Shown here in pieces: positions 42,264-50,846 of a DNA stretch of 64,000 nucleotides. The notes under the pieces are model-generated. The model saw nothing but the letters and a program-made list of their open reading frames with translations. It made no database searches and had not been told where the DNA came from. Position 1 is the stretch's first letter. Every line of letters begins with the position of its first letter. Source of the stretch: Hymenobacter jeollabukensis (GTDB taxonomy: Bacteria > Bacteroidota > Bacteroidia > Cytophagales > Hymenobacteraceae); NCBI RefSeq assembly GCF_005771675.1, contig NZ_VAJM01000021.1, positions 1 to 64,000 on the forward strand, in the 5' to 3' direction. A program made the translations under genes and the position numbers.

Positions 42264-43004
42264 ATGAATCCAGTGCAAGACCTGAATAAGTCCTTCGTCA
42301 CGATGCGCACCATGGCGCTGGCCGCCCTGGCGCTGCTGGGCGTGGTCACGGTGGCCGCCGGCGCGCTGCTTTACCGCGCCTACGAATCCACCGGCCAACG
42401 CGTGTACGTGGTCAGCGACACGGGCTCGTTTTCGGCCCAGATTGGTCGCGGTACGGGCCACACACCCTTCGAGGCCCGCAACCTGGTCAAGACGTTTCTG
42501 CTGACCATGTTCGGACATGACCAGTACAGCTTCAAGCACAACCTCGACGCGGGCCTGCCCCTGATTGAAGAGCGTGGCGGGCGCTTTCTGTTCGAGAGCT
42601 TCCAACGAGGGCAGGTGCTGCAGAACTACATCCGCTACGGCGCCCGGCAGGCCGTGACCGTGGACAGCATCCACCTGGACATGAACCATCGGCCCATCAC
42701 CGGGCGCGCCTACATCAAGCAGACGGTGTTCATTGGTGACCAGCAAAGCCAGAGCAAGCCCCTGGGTGCCAAGTTCGCCCTGGTCGAAACCGACCGCTCC
42801 GACGCCAACCCTTTCGGACTGCTCATCACTGACTTCGACTTCATCGCATACAACCCGCCTGTCACGCAGGAAGAGAAAGACCAGCTGCGTGACCAAGAGC
42901 AGGCCCGGCAACGCAAGCTGCGCGAAGAAGCCGAAGCCGCTGGCGTGCCCCTGACGCAACCGGCCCCGACCACGCCTGCCCCCGCAGCCCAACCTGCTCA
43001 GTAA
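42264..43004 (+). CDS. traK: TraK-family conjugation protein (VirB8 type)
   Basis: A 246-residue protein with one N-terminal membrane helix (about 17-40) and a periplasmic VirB8-like domain with RAYESTGQRVYVVSDTG, ARNLVKTFLLTMFGHDQYSF and RAYIKQTVFIGDQ pieces typical of Bacteroidota TraK. A coiled, Pro/Ala-rich C-terminus follows. VirB8 proteins nucleate the channel in the inner membrane. The gene is 70 bp after the lipoprotein gene. Confidence 0.9.
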   Translation: MNPVQDLNKSFVTMRTMALAALALLGVVTVAAGALLYRAYESTGQRVYVVSDTGSFSAQIGRGTGHTPFEARNLVKTFLLTMFGHDQYSFKHNLDAGLPLIEERGGRFLFESFQRGQVLQNYIRYGARQAVTVDSIHLDMNHRPITGRAYIKQTVFIGDQQSQSKPLGAKFALVETDRSDANPFGLLITDFDFIAYNPPVTQEEKDQLRDQEQARQRKLREEAEAAGVPLTQPAPTTPAPAAQPAQ

Positions 43005-43024
43005 GCTACCCCTATCCATTTCTT

Positions 43025-43948
43025 ATGCGTTTTCTCTTCTCCTCCGCTTCCTGCGCGCTGCTGGCGCTTTTGCCCGGCACTTTGCAAGCGCAGTCCCGTG
43101 CTTCGACTACCACACCTTCTGCCAGCGTGCAGGCTCCGCATCCAGCCAACGTGGCGCCCAAGATGCAGCTGGAAATAGCGGTTTCGGATTCTTCCACTAC
43201 TTACCTGGTATTTCCCGGCCCCGTCTCTCTGGTCGACGTGGGCCAGGCGCCGCACTACTTAGTCAAGATTGAAAGCAACGCCGTGTTCGTGCGGGCCAAG
43301 CGGCGCAACCCGCCGCCCACGCCCATTCTGGTGCGCTACGGCTCGCGCTATTGGATGGGGCACCTGGTGTATACCGGCCGACCGGTGCTGCAGCTCTACG
43401 ACTTTCAGGACGGGGGCGCCCTGGGCGTCAGTGCTGGCGGCAAGGCCCGCAACGGGGCTGGCGTCGATGACGCACTGGCTCTGGACCAGGGCCGCGAAAA
43501 GCGGGAGCTGGCCGAAGCCCGCCTGGCCAAGCTGGCCACGGCCAAGCATCCTGATACAAGTGGACTGCGCACGGCTGACAACGACCTGGTGCTCTCGCTG
43601 GCCAACGTGCGTAACGACAAGGATTTTACCTACCTGCGCCTGAAGCTGCGCAACACCACCACCATCGACTACGCGGTGGACTTTACCGACTTCGAGCTGG
43701 TAGAAAACTCACGCAAGAAGTTTCTGGGCAAGAAGAAAAACGAGGCGCGACGGCCCCTTGCGCCCGCCGGAGGGGCGGAAAGCCAGACGATTCCGGCCCG
43801 GGCCACGGGCTACCTGCTCTACGCCGTGCCGCTGTACGCCGCCACCGACCGCGGCCACTTGGAAATCACGCTGCGCGAGAAGTTCGGGGCGCGGGTGCTG
43901 GTGCTCAAAGTGCCCAGCAAAGTCATCAACACGGCCGCTGCCATCTAA
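43025..43948 (+). CDS. traN: TraN-family conjugation protein (DUF4138, VirB9 type)
   Basis: A 307-residue exported protein: signal peptide about 1-23 (ending LQAQ), then a beta-rich domain with SSTTYLVFPGPVSLVDVGQ and the later block DKDFTYLRLKLRNTTTIDYAVDFTDFELV, both hallmarks of the DUF4138/TraN family, the VirB9 equivalent. Follows traK by 20 bp. In most Bacteroidota conjugative elements the order is K-L-M-N; here N precedes M. Confidence 0.85.
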   Translation: MRFLFSSASCALLALLPGTLQAQSRASTTTPSASVQAPHPANVAPKMQLEIAVSDSSTTYLVFPGPVSLVDVGQAPHYLVKIESNAVFVRAKRRNPPPTPILVRYGSRYWMGHLVYTGRPVLQLYDFQDGGALGVSAGGKARNGAGVDDALALDQGREKRELAEARLAKLATAKHPDTSGLRTADNDLVLSLANVRNDKDFTYLRLKLRNTTTIDYAVDFTDFELVENSRKKFLGKKKNEARRPLAPAGGAESQTIPARATGYLLYAVPLYAATDRGHLEITLREKFGARVLVLKVPSKVINTAAAI

Positions 43949-43960
43949 TTCCTCTTTCCC

Positions 43961-45364
43961 ATGTCCGAGCACAACATGCAGCCGGTGTACCCTGCCGGCG
44001 ATACCACTGCTTCTGAATCCCAACCGGTGTCGGCCGCTGGTCCGCCGCCCGGCCACCAACCTCCGTCTCCGCGGGCGTCCGTGGGGGAGCTGGCCCGCCG
44101 GCACTGGCTCCCTCTGCTGGTCGGTATCGGCCTGCTAACGGCCATCACGCTGTTTTTCTACGCCCGCTCCCTTTCCCAGGAAGTCGCCCAACAGAATAAC
44201 CCCGTCGCCGCAACCTCCCAGAACCTGGAGCCCAGCATTGCGCCGGCCACGCCCAGCGCGGCGCCGGCGCCAACCGATGTACTGGAGCAAAAACAGGCCG
44301 CAGCCCGGCAGGCCGGAACGGCGCCCGACGCCGTGCCGTCCCCGGACCAGCTGGCCGGTGGTATGGCCGTCGATACGGTTGGGCAGGCGGCCCTGCGCCG
44401 CCGTACGGCGTTGGCTGCCGCGGAGCGCCAGGCCCGCGCGGCGGCTAACCGTGCCGCCTTGCCGCCGCCCGACTCGACGGAGATAACCGCCGTTGATGCG
44501 CAGACCGGCGCGTACCGGGCCGTACGTGTTCCGGTGGTGCAAACCAGTTACCGGGGTAACAACGGGAGCTCAGACCCGCGCCGCCAACTGCGCGCCGGGG
44601 CCCGGCCCCGCACGGCCCCCGATGGCGTGCCGTACGAGCAAAACGATGACGTGCTGGATATGCTCGATGCAGCCTCCCCGGCTTCCCGCACCTCCTACGA
44701 ACAGATGACCGGGCGCCGCTACTTTGACCGGCGCGCCGCCGTGCGCGCCGGCGGCGCAAACGCGGCTGGTAGTAATGCTGCGGGCTACGATGCCTTCGGG
44801 ACCATCAAAGCCGGTAATTTCCGGTACGCTTCGGATAACCAGGCGCAGCTGCTGCCGGATATCTTCTACAAAGCAGTCGTTAACGGGGAGCAGAAGATTC
44901 GGACGGGTTCGGTGGTGCTACTGCGCCTGGTCGAGGATGCTGTCATTAGCGGGCAGACCTTCCCCAAAAACCTGGTGTTTGCCGGCGTGGCCAGCGTTGA
45001 AACCAACCACGTGGCCATTCGCATCTCGCGGCTGGGCCCTACCCGGGTGGCGGCCGATATCTACGATTACCATTATCTGCCGGGGCTCATGATTGACCCG
45101 CAGAAGCGTCAGCCCCTGCCAGCCGGGGACAACCCGCTGAACGATGCCCGCGCCATTGGCGCCCAGGAAGTAGGCCTGGCCATTGACCGCTCGGCCTCGG
45201 CGGCCAACTCAGTGGTTGGGGTGGGAGGCCGGGTAGCCGCGGCTATGGTAGGCCGGGCTTCGACGCCCCGCCAGAAGCTGCGCGACGTGCGCCTGCCCGA
45301 TGGCTACCCGGTGCTCATCACCACGGGGGCTACCGATGCCAGCGCGCCCACGGCTAACAACTAA
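43961..45364 (+). CDS. traM: TraM-family conjugation protein (VirB10 type)
   Basis: A 467-residue protein with one membrane helix (about residues 49-68, WLPLLVGIGLLTAITLFFY), a Pro/Gln-rich periplasmic linker, and a C-terminal VirB10-like domain (IKAGNFRYASDNQAQLLPDIFYKAVVNGEQ-like segment from about 280, then KNLVFAGVASVETNHVAIRI). It spans the envelope and senses energy from the ATPases. Encoded 12 bp after traN. Confidence 0.88.
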   Translation: MSEHNMQPVYPAGDTTASESQPVSAAGPPPGHQPPSPRASVGELARRHWLPLLVGIGLLTAITLFFYARSLSQEVAQQNNPVAATSQNLEPSIAPATPSAAPAPTDVLEQKQAAARQAGTAPDAVPSPDQLAGGMAVDTVGQAALRRRTALAAAERQARAAANRAALPPPDSTEITAVDAQTGAYRAVRVPVVQTSYRGNNGSSDPRRQLRAGARPRTAPDGVPYEQNDDVLDMLDAASPASRTSYEQMTGRRYFDRRAAVRAGGANAAGSNAAGYDAFGTIKAGNFRYASDNQAQLLPDIFYKAVVNGEQKIRTGSVVLLRLVEDAVISGQTFPKNLVFAGVASVETNHVAIRISRLGPTRVAADIYDYHYLPGLMIDPQKRQPLPAGDNPLNDARAIGAQEVGLAIDRSASAANSVVGVGGRVAAAMVGRASTPRQKLRDVRLPDGYPVLITTGATDASAPTANN

Positions 45365-45386
45365 GTAGTACTTCACTGTCCAAGCC

Positions 45387-46265
45387 ATGAAAAGGATTGT
45401 CGTTGCTCTCGCGCTGGCTGCTGTGGCTGGCACCGTTCCCTATTTCGCATCCGCCCAAATGGTTGTGAACGACCCCGTACACATGGGTGTGCACATTGGG
45501 CAGTTTGCCAAGCAGCTTAAGCAGTGGACCGAGACCATTAAGAACTACCAGGTCATCAAGGATGCCCGGCAAATAGCCGGCGTCACACGCGACATCACAG
45601 GGCAGGTCAAGGAGCTCACCTACGAAGGGCTGGAGCTGCAGAGGCAGATTCAGGCCGACCTGCGCAAGGTGGAATCGGTGAAGGATCTGCGCTACGCCAA
45701 TCCGCTGGAGCTGTTTAGCCGGGGCATGGCTATGAACACCTCCTCCCAGCCGGACTACATGCCGCCGGTGAATAAGGCCCGACGCCTCCGGCAGGCCTTG
45801 CAGAACCGCACCGAGCGGGACGTAGAAACCGTTTACCAGGCTTTCTCTGGCCTCGACGTGGGCCGCGCCGGCAGCCAGTCTTTTACCTACCGCGACTACA
45901 AGAACATGCGGGAAGAGGCGTTTGCCTCCGCCTACGCCTACGAGGAAGTGGTGAAGAAAAAGAACGTGGAAACGGCCTTTAACTACCAGAAGATTGCCGA
46001 CGAGATGACGGCTCAGAGCATTGAGCTTATGGCCACGCTGAAGAACCCCGGCCGCTACTCGATGACGGAGGCGGAGAGGCTACGGGCCATGGGGCAGGCC
46101 AATGACAACATGGTGAAAGCGCTGCAGTTGCGTCAGGAAGCCGACCGGCTAATTCAGGAGGCAGGTAAACCTGGGCCAGCCCGTCAGGCAGTGGAAGGAG
46201 CTTACCGCGACCAACTGTTGCAGAATCAGTTGCTGCGGAGCATTAGCCGTTCGGGCAAATTCTGA
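45387..46265 (+). CDS. VirB5-like exported conjugation protein
   Basis: A 292-residue exported protein with signal peptide (about 1-24, ending ASAQM) and a long helical core with heptad patterns (FAKQLKQWTETIKNYQVIKDARQI, later the EEVVKKKNVETAFNYQKIADEM segment). This matches the VirB5/TraI-like minor pilin group of Bacteroidota. It is the last gene of the operon, before the strong terminator at 46303-46344. The operon has no obvious TraO, TraP, TraQ or TraL genes, so it is compact. Confidence 0.7.
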   Translation: MKRIVVALALAAVAGTVPYFASAQMVVNDPVHMGVHIGQFAKQLKQWTETIKNYQVIKDARQIAGVTRDITGQVKELTYEGLELQRQIQADLRKVESVKDLRYANPLELFSRGMAMNTSSQPDYMPPVNKARRLRQALQNRTERDVETVYQAFSGLDVGRAGSQSFTYRDYKNMREEAFASAYAYEEVVKKKNVETAFNYQKIADEMTAQSIELMATLKNPGRYSMTEAERLRAMGQANDNMVKALQLRQEADRLIQEAGKPGPARQAVEGAYRDQLLQNQLLRSISRSGKF

Positions 46266-46302
46266 CACTGGGCCTGAGAGTGTACTCTACTGTTGAGAAC
46301 AA

Positions 46303-46344
46303 AAAACTCCCCGTAAGGCTGGTGCCTTCGCGGGGAGTTTTGAT
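46303..46344. terminator. Strong bidirectional terminator between tra operon and CBASS operon
   Basis: AAACTCCCCG (46304-46313) pairs with CGGGGAGTTT (46331-46340), and an inner stem AAGGC/GCCTT (46315-46319, 46324-46328) extends the hairpin. A run of A precedes and a run of T follows, so it works for the plus-strand tra operon and the minus-strand CBASS operon that ends at 46367. Confidence 0.85.
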
Positions 46345-46366
46345 TGTGCCGCTGGCCGGCAACAGT

Positions 46367-47608
46367 TCAGGAATTCACAGTTAGTGCAAGCGCAAAGTTG
46401 CTTGGGCACCGGTCGTAAACCAGCAGTTCAGGATGCACGTTGGGCATTAAGTCCATTCCCACTGCCACGCCTATACTAAGCGGCACGCTGGGAAATAAAT
46501 GCAGTTGTCGAGCCGACTTGTGCTCTTGCTCCAACATACCCAGGAACTGCCGGTAGCAGCCTCGAAAGGCTCCTAGCGTTGCTTGCGATGCTATCAGTCC
46601 AGGCACGGGCGTTACGCCAACAGGGCGCAACTCATATACAGTGAAGCGCTGGTCAAAGGCTGAGGGCAAATCAGCGATTGGAATAGTGCCGCTGATATTG
46701 ACGATGAGCGCCACGGAATCTACCTGAGTGCCCTGCTGAAGACGTCGCCACTCAAATGCGAGAGTGGCGGCATCAGGCTGCCAATACCATTCTTCTTCCG
46801 CTACCCGGTGTCGCTCGAATAAAGTAACCCGCACTTTATTACCCAGGTGAAATCCAAAGTACACTAGGGCGGGAATGCGGGCAAAGGGAAAGATGGACAA
46901 GTGTGTAATATCCCCGGCTTTCACGGCATCCTGAATCTTGCCGATACCCTTGATAATAGCCGTTCGGGCTGCGCTCCAGTAGATTTCGAGGCTGGCATGG
47001 TCTTCGGGATTGCCCAGAGGAGTCAGCTCGATTTCGGTGCCTTCATTGCGAGGATCCAGGTAGAACTGGGCGAATCGGGGATTGGCGTGGCGCAGCGTTG
47101 TTTCGTTACACTCCTGCCGCGAGAGTTGAACAGTGTTGCTTCGGATGGTGCCGAACACCCGGACTACACACGTCTTTTTATTGCGCGGCAAGCCGGTTAC
47201 GTGACGCATGTGAGCTTCCTGCTCTCGCTTCAGCTCGTGCAGCTTGGCAATGGTGAATTCACCCACGCCCAGCTTGTGGTCAATGGTATCGTGGTCGGGC
47301 TGACACAAGAGCATGAAGTTGTCAGGGTTTTCACGCTGCTCCTTGGTAAGGGGGGAATCGGTGCGGGGAGAACGGGGGTCGTCGCTCTGCCCCACGATAT
47401 GGGCCATTTCGCCCCGGCGGTAGGAGTAATGGCCGATTTGTGTCGATTCGAGCAGCCACTCGTTGCAGAGCTGACAGCGTCCGGCGGCGCGGGTCCACAC
47501 TTCAACCCGCACGCTTTCGGTAGGGGATGTGCGTTGCGCTTTCTTCTGCTTGGCCGGCTGACCAGCTGGTGCAGCAGGGGTTTTGCGGGATGTTTTAGCG
47601 GCGGGCAT
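46367..47608 (-). CDS. cap5: HNH-SAVED endonuclease effector (Cap5-like) of CBASS
   Basis: A 413-residue effector. The N-terminal HNH nuclease (about residues 40-125) has zinc cysteines CQLC (C45, C48), C102, and the catalytic pattern MAHIVG (H70), N97, LLCQPDHDTID (H106). The C-terminal 200 residues match a SAVED domain, which senses cyclic oligonucleotides: LFPSVPLSIGVAVGMDLMPNVHPELLVYD is its hallmark. When bound to the signal, Cap5-type proteins degrade DNA and stop phage growth. The start at 47608 overlaps the E2-like gene by 14 nt. Effector of the operon with the genes at 47595 and 48122. Confidence 0.88.
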   Translation of the reverse strand: MPAAKTSRKTPAAPAGQPAKQKKAQRTSPTESVRVEVWTRAAGRCQLCNEWLLESTQIGHYSYRRGEMAHIVGQSDDPRSPRTDSPLTKEQRENPDNFMLLCQPDHDTIDHKLGVGEFTIAKLHELKREQEAHMRHVTGLPRNKKTCVVRVFGTIRSNTVQLSRQECNETTLRHANPRFAQFYLDPRNEGTEIELTPLGNPEDHASLEIYWSAARTAIIKGIGKIQDAVKAGDITHLSIFPFARIPALVYFGFHLGNKVRVTLFERHRVAEEEWYWQPDAATLAFEWRRLQQGTQVDSVALIVNISGTIPIADLPSAFDQRFTVYELRPVGVTPVPGLIASQATLGAFRGCYRQFLGMLEQEHKSARQLHLFPSVPLSIGVAVGMDLMPNVHPELLVYDRCPSNFALALTVNS

Positions 47609-48122
47609 GGAGTTGTTGAAAACGGAGTTGGCGCAGCCGGGCTGCAATGGTAGGGCCGGAGGCTCGGCGTGGTCGTGGGGACGGCGGCGTGAGGGCAGTA
47701 CTCCCGTGCGGAGTGCCTCCGCCACGCCATACCCGGTCGGGAAGCCAGTCTTCGAAGTAGTATAGCCAGAGCATGGCCCAGGGCAGCAGCGTGTGGGCCA
47801 CCGACATGGTGCGGTTCCATTGTCCTTTGGCTGGCGTGTAAAGGCACAAATGCATCCGCTGCTGGCAGTATAGATGCGGAATCTCGCCAGGGCCTGCCAG
47901 AGCCCGTAAGTCCGGCTCAAGCACTTCTACCACTGGCGGGCCTAACCGAGCCGGCAGCGTGAGCCGCACCCGGTAGGTGCGGCTCAGGACAGTTGGCGTG
48001 AGAAAGCCCGTCCAAACCAGCCCGGCACTGGTGATGGACGCGTTACCCAGGGGCCATAGGGCCCGCAGGTTCGCCAGTTGCTGCTCCTGCGGCAGCTGGC
48101 GAGGGCGAGGAAAGCGCCCCAT
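47595..48122 (-). CDS. E2-like conjugating protein of CBASS (short type II)
   Basis: A 175-residue protein between the CD-NTase and effector genes. Residues about 45-125 match the E2-like fold known from type II-short CBASS: SRTYRVRLTLPA, IPHLYCQQRMHLCLY with candidate catalytic C93, and TLLPWAMLWLYYFEDWL after a Gly-Gln-Trp turn. E2-only CBASS proteins are reported to join the CD-NTase to a target and to raise its activity. The C-terminal 40 residues are Arg/Pro-rich and unusual. Its ATG overlaps the CD-NTase stop (TAATG). No E1 or JAB partner gene is present. Confidence 0.75.
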   Translation of the reverse strand: MGRFPRPRQLPQEQQLANLRALWPLGNASITSAGLVWTGFLTPTVLSRTYRVRLTLPARLGPPVVEVLEPDLRALAGPGEIPHLYCQQRMHLCLYTPAKGQWNRTMSVAHTLLPWAMLWLYYFEDWLPDRVWRGGGTPHGSTALTPPSPRPRRASGPTIAARLRQLRFQQLHARR

Positions 48123-49360
48123 TATGCGGCCCCGAAAAAGTCCGTTTCCCGCCGGATGGGCAAGCCTGCCGCATTGACCAGGCCCTTGGCCCCGGCGCTT
48201 ACTAGCGGGGTGAGCGTGGCCGCTTTTTGCAGACGCTGCGCATTAAGATTTGCCGTCTGAACGCCAAACGCCGGGTCCGTGTCACGGGTGCCAAACAGGC
48301 CCCGCATGGATTCTTGCAGCCGGTCGCGACCCTCAAGTTCGGCCAGGCGGCTGAAGTCGGCCAGAGCCCGTTGCTGCCAATCGGCGAAGGCCAGTTGATA
48401 GGCTGGGCCCCGCTTCCACTTGTCGGCGAAGTTCTCGCCGTTGGTGGTGGGGTTGGCCACTACACGCACGTACTGGTTGGTGTCGCGGTCCAGCTCCAAG
48501 CTTATAAAGTTAGGCATGCCGTGCAGCACGGCTAGCAATACGTCCAGTTCCGAGTCAAACACTTGGGTAGCTACGGCGTGCTCGTAGGCATGCGCGGCCA
48601 GTGTGGTGATGATAATGGAAATGGGCGCGAAATCAGCGTCGGAGCGATTTTCGAAATACAAGTCGCGGTGACGCTTGAACAAGCGTATCATGCTGCGCAG
48701 CGCCCCCTGGCCCTGCGTATGCTCCTCGGGCAGCGGGTCGGTTTGGCCCGAGAGGGCAATGTGGCGCTGCTCATAGGCCTTCTCCAGCAGCCGGAAGCGG
48801 GGCACCAGTACGGCTCGTTCCTTAAACCACGCTACGTAGCCAGCTGGGTGGGATTCCTTCCAATTGTGCAGCTCCCGGTCGGGCACAAGTAGGCCACCAT
48901 TGGGGCATAGCGGGTTGCTCACGGCCACCGTAATGTCCATGTGAAAAAGATTGGCGTACACTACTCGGACGCAGCGATTCTTAAGCTGCACCATTTCTTC
49001 GTACGTCCCGTGTTCCTTTAGCCGCTTGAAGAGCAGGTCATACACGTTACGGGGCGTGTGTACAGTGTAGCCGGCAGCCAACAGGTGGCAAATGAAATCG
49101 AGGTCGTATTCCTCGCCGTTCAGCGGTCGGGTTACCGTTCCGAGGGCAAAAGAACCCTGTGGGAACATGCGGGGTTTGAGCTCGGCCAGCCGCGGGCAGT
49201 CTTCAAGCAGCTTTGTAAGCGTGTCATAACGCTTATTGGCTTCGTCGTAGCGGCTGCTTGGAATGTTGAGCGACTGCGAAACGGTTGTCAGAAGCTGGGC
49301 AACGCCTTGGCGACGCGCGAGCTGCGCGGGCAATTCGGGTATTAGTTGTTGAGGGGTCAT
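48122..49360 (-). CDS. cdnG: CD-NTase cyclic oligonucleotide synthase of CBASS
   Basis: A 412-residue nucleotidyltransferase that senses phage infection and makes a cyclic nucleotide signal. The catalytic motif is FPQGSFALGTVTRP (G69-S70), then EEYDLDF with D86 and D88, and the third Asp in FHMDITVAV (D142). The C-terminal helical part is typical of the family. Subclade cannot be assigned from sequence alone; the symbol is a suggestion for a clade often paired with HNH-SAVED effectors. First gene of the operon, on the minus strand; promoter not identified in the GC-rich leader. Confidence 0.85.
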   Translation of the reverse strand: MTPQQLIPELPAQLARRQGVAQLLTTVSQSLNIPSSRYDEANKRYDTLTKLLEDCPRLAELKPRMFPQGSFALGTVTRPLNGEEYDLDFICHLLAAGYTVHTPRNVYDLLFKRLKEHGTYEEMVQLKNRCVRVVYANLFHMDITVAVSNPLCPNGGLLVPDRELHNWKESHPAGYVAWFKERAVLVPRFRLLEKAYEQRHIALSGQTDPLPEEHTQGQGALRSMIRLFKRHRDLYFENRSDADFAPISIIITTLAAHAYEHAVATQVFDSELDVLLAVLHGMPNFISLELDRDTNQYVRVVANPTTNGENFADKWKRGPAYQLAFADWQQRALADFSRLAELEGRDRLQESMRGLFGTRDTDPAFGVQTANLNAQRLQKAATLTPLVSAGAKGLVNAAGLPIRRETDFFGAA

Positions 49361-49672
49361 GAGGAGGCTTCCTTGAGGCGCGGCTCCGCCAGCCGACCCT
49401 TAAGGCCGGTTTTTTTGATGGACGAATCCGCAGTAAAAAATGGGATTGATAAGGATGTGCCGGCCCGCCGTGCCAAAAGTGCACGCGGAATACCCTACGC
49501 CTAAAATCAAGCGAAGGAGGCTGCGTGCTGGTTAGAAACCAACCAGCACGGCAGGCCGAACATCCTTAAACTGTGGGTGGCCAGGCGCTACGCGCTGACC
49601 CATGGTGGGCGCCCCGGAAGCCTCAACGGGGGGCGATACGTCGAACCTGGCGACGGGTGAGTGCAGAGGGTA
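49361..49672. other. GC-rich, structured non-coding stretch before the CBASS operon
   Basis: No convincing gene. It holds the perfect hairpin CGTGCTGGTT/AACCAGCACG (49524-49533 and 49541-49550, 7-nt loop) and further GC-rich self-complementary stretches. It is the 5' side of the CBASS genes on the minus strand and precedes the small-RNA promoter at 49673. Confidence 0.4.
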
Positions 49673-49704
49673 TTGACCAAACGTAATTGTTTTTCGTACC
49701 TTTG
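49673..49704 (+). promoter_or_regulatory. Strong Bacteroidota promoter of the small RNA
   Basis: A perfect -7 box TACCTTTG (49697-49704) with TTG at 49673-49675 as -33 element, 21 bp apart. No start codon with a fitting gene follows on the plus strand; instead a structured RNA and terminator follow. Confidence 0.8.
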
Positions 49705-49710
49705 CACTCC

Positions 49711-49859
49711 CGCTCACCAAGAGGCGGGATTCATGTATGGAGTAGGGGCAGCCATGCCCCGGCTTAAACTGAAGTGTGAAGTAGATTGGACCCCGCTTCG
49801 CACATCGCGTAAATTTTCGGCCAGCTTGCGCAGAGGTTCTCTGACGGGCTGGCCTTTTT
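49711..49859 (+). ncRNA. Predicted structured small RNA of about 150 nt
   Basis: Between a perfect promoter and a clear terminator lie about 150 nt that form successive hairpins by eye: TCCCGC/GCGGGA (49708-49713 with 49724-49729), GGGGCA/TGCCCC (49745-49750 with 49755-49760), GTGTGAAG/CTTCGCAC (49774-49781 with 49796-49803, one G-U pair), and the terminator GGCCAGC/GCTGGCC (49819-49825 with 49848-49854) then T5. Neither strand has a convincing protein. No SRP, RNase P or tmRNA signature was recognised. It lies in the defence island between CBASS and the type I restriction operon. Confidence 0.65.
49819..49859 (+). terminator. Rho-independent terminator of the small RNA
   Basis: GGCCAGC (49819-49825) pairs with GCTGGCC (49848-49854), followed by five T (49855-49859). 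Confidence 0.75.
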
Positions 49860-50012
49860 CATGTCGTTGGCTAGGAAAAATTGAAACTGGGGAACTAAGC
49901 ACCCTAGTTAATGCTTACAGCAGCTTCGTCAGCAAAGATACATCCTATCTTGGCACCTACAACATATTCACTGTTCTTTCGGTTAAAATTTATCCGATAG
50001 TAGGCGCATTAT

Positions 50013-50846
50013 TTACGCCGGGCTGGGAGAAACCAGACCGGCGCTTGTTTCCAACAAGCTTTCCAGCTCTGCGAGGCGCTGTTGCCAATGCGGCCAATCG
50101 GGCATAAGGCGGGTCTGAAGGGCGTAGAAAGCCTGATTATGGCGTCTTATAAGTAGGTGAGCAAGTTCATGACACACGACGTACTCAATGCAGTGTCGTG
50201 GTGTTTTTACTAGGTCGGGGTGAAGAAGAATGGTACGAGTAGCGGCAGCACAGCTTCCCCAGCGGCTGGGCATGGTGAGTAAACGTAAGCGTAACTCGGG
50301 TCCGGGCGGCAGCAGCGTTGCAGGCAACCGTGCAAGAACTGCCGCGAACTCACGAGGCAAGTGACGTTGGGCCTGCTCGCGGTACCACTGCTTCACCAGC
50401 TGGCCTACCCGCGCGGTGTTGGTAGGGTCGGCAACAGTTACCAGGAGCCGCCTTCCTACCAACCGTACGGCTGCTGGGCCAGCTTCCACGCGCAGGCGGT
50501 ACTGCCGTCCTAAGTAATAGTGCATTTCGCCGCTACGATAGTGGCGAGGCTGAGCCACGGCCTGCCGACGCTGGGCCTCCCATTGCCGCACCACCCATGG
50601 AGCGCGTTTACGTACGCTGTCAGCAATGGCCGCGCTGGTGGCGTCTTCGGGTGCAGCTACAAGCAGTCGGCCATCGGGCAGTACATTCAGGGCCAGGGTG
50701 CGGCGTGAGCGGCGCTCTATCACATAGCGAAGCGTTAGCGAACCAAAGTCGACGGAGCCGGTCTCGGGCTCTGTCGCCGCGGAGTTGGCAAGCGGAGGGT
50801 ACACACTTAGCTCAGCCGCTGTTGACGGGTGGGAAGAGCGCGGCAT
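50013..50846 (-). CDS. YgjP/WLM-like metallopeptidase of the type I RM operon
   Basis: A 277-residue protein of the SprT/YgjP metallohydrolase family. The zinc motif CHELAHLLIRRHNQAFY (HELAH) lies near residue 230, following LLHPDLVKTPRHCIEYVV. The N-terminal part has the YgjP pattern IERRSRRTLALNVLPDGRLLVAAPEDA. Its ATG overlaps the hsdR stop (TAATG), so it is the last gene of the restriction operon. YgjP genes commonly follow type I R genes; their exact job is unclear. Confidence 0.85.
   Translation of the reverse strand: MPRSSHPSTAAELSVYPPLANSAATEPETGSVDFGSLTLRYVIERRSRRTLALNVLPDGRLLVAAPEDATSAAIADSVRKRAPWVVRQWEAQRRQAVAQPRHYRSGEMHYYLGRQYRLRVEAGPAAVRLVGRRLLVTVADPTNTARVGQLVKQWYREQAQRHLPREFAAVLARLPATLLPPGPELRLRLLTMPSRWGSCAAATRTILLHPDLVKTPRHCIEYVVCHELAHLLIRRHNQAFYALQTRLMPDWPHWQQRLAELESLLETSAGLVSPSPA

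Noticed and set aside
46303-46344. Possible CRISPR-type or transposon inverted repeat
   Set aside because: Only one copy exists and the runs of A and T fit a terminator between two convergent operons. No CRISPR repeats or transposase genes were seen anywhere in the window.
49661-50107. Plus-strand frame of 148 residues across the small-RNA region
   Set aside because: It contains the whole promoter, hairpins and terminator of the predicted RNA, has a Cys/Arg/Ser-rich random composition, and overlaps the YgjP gene.
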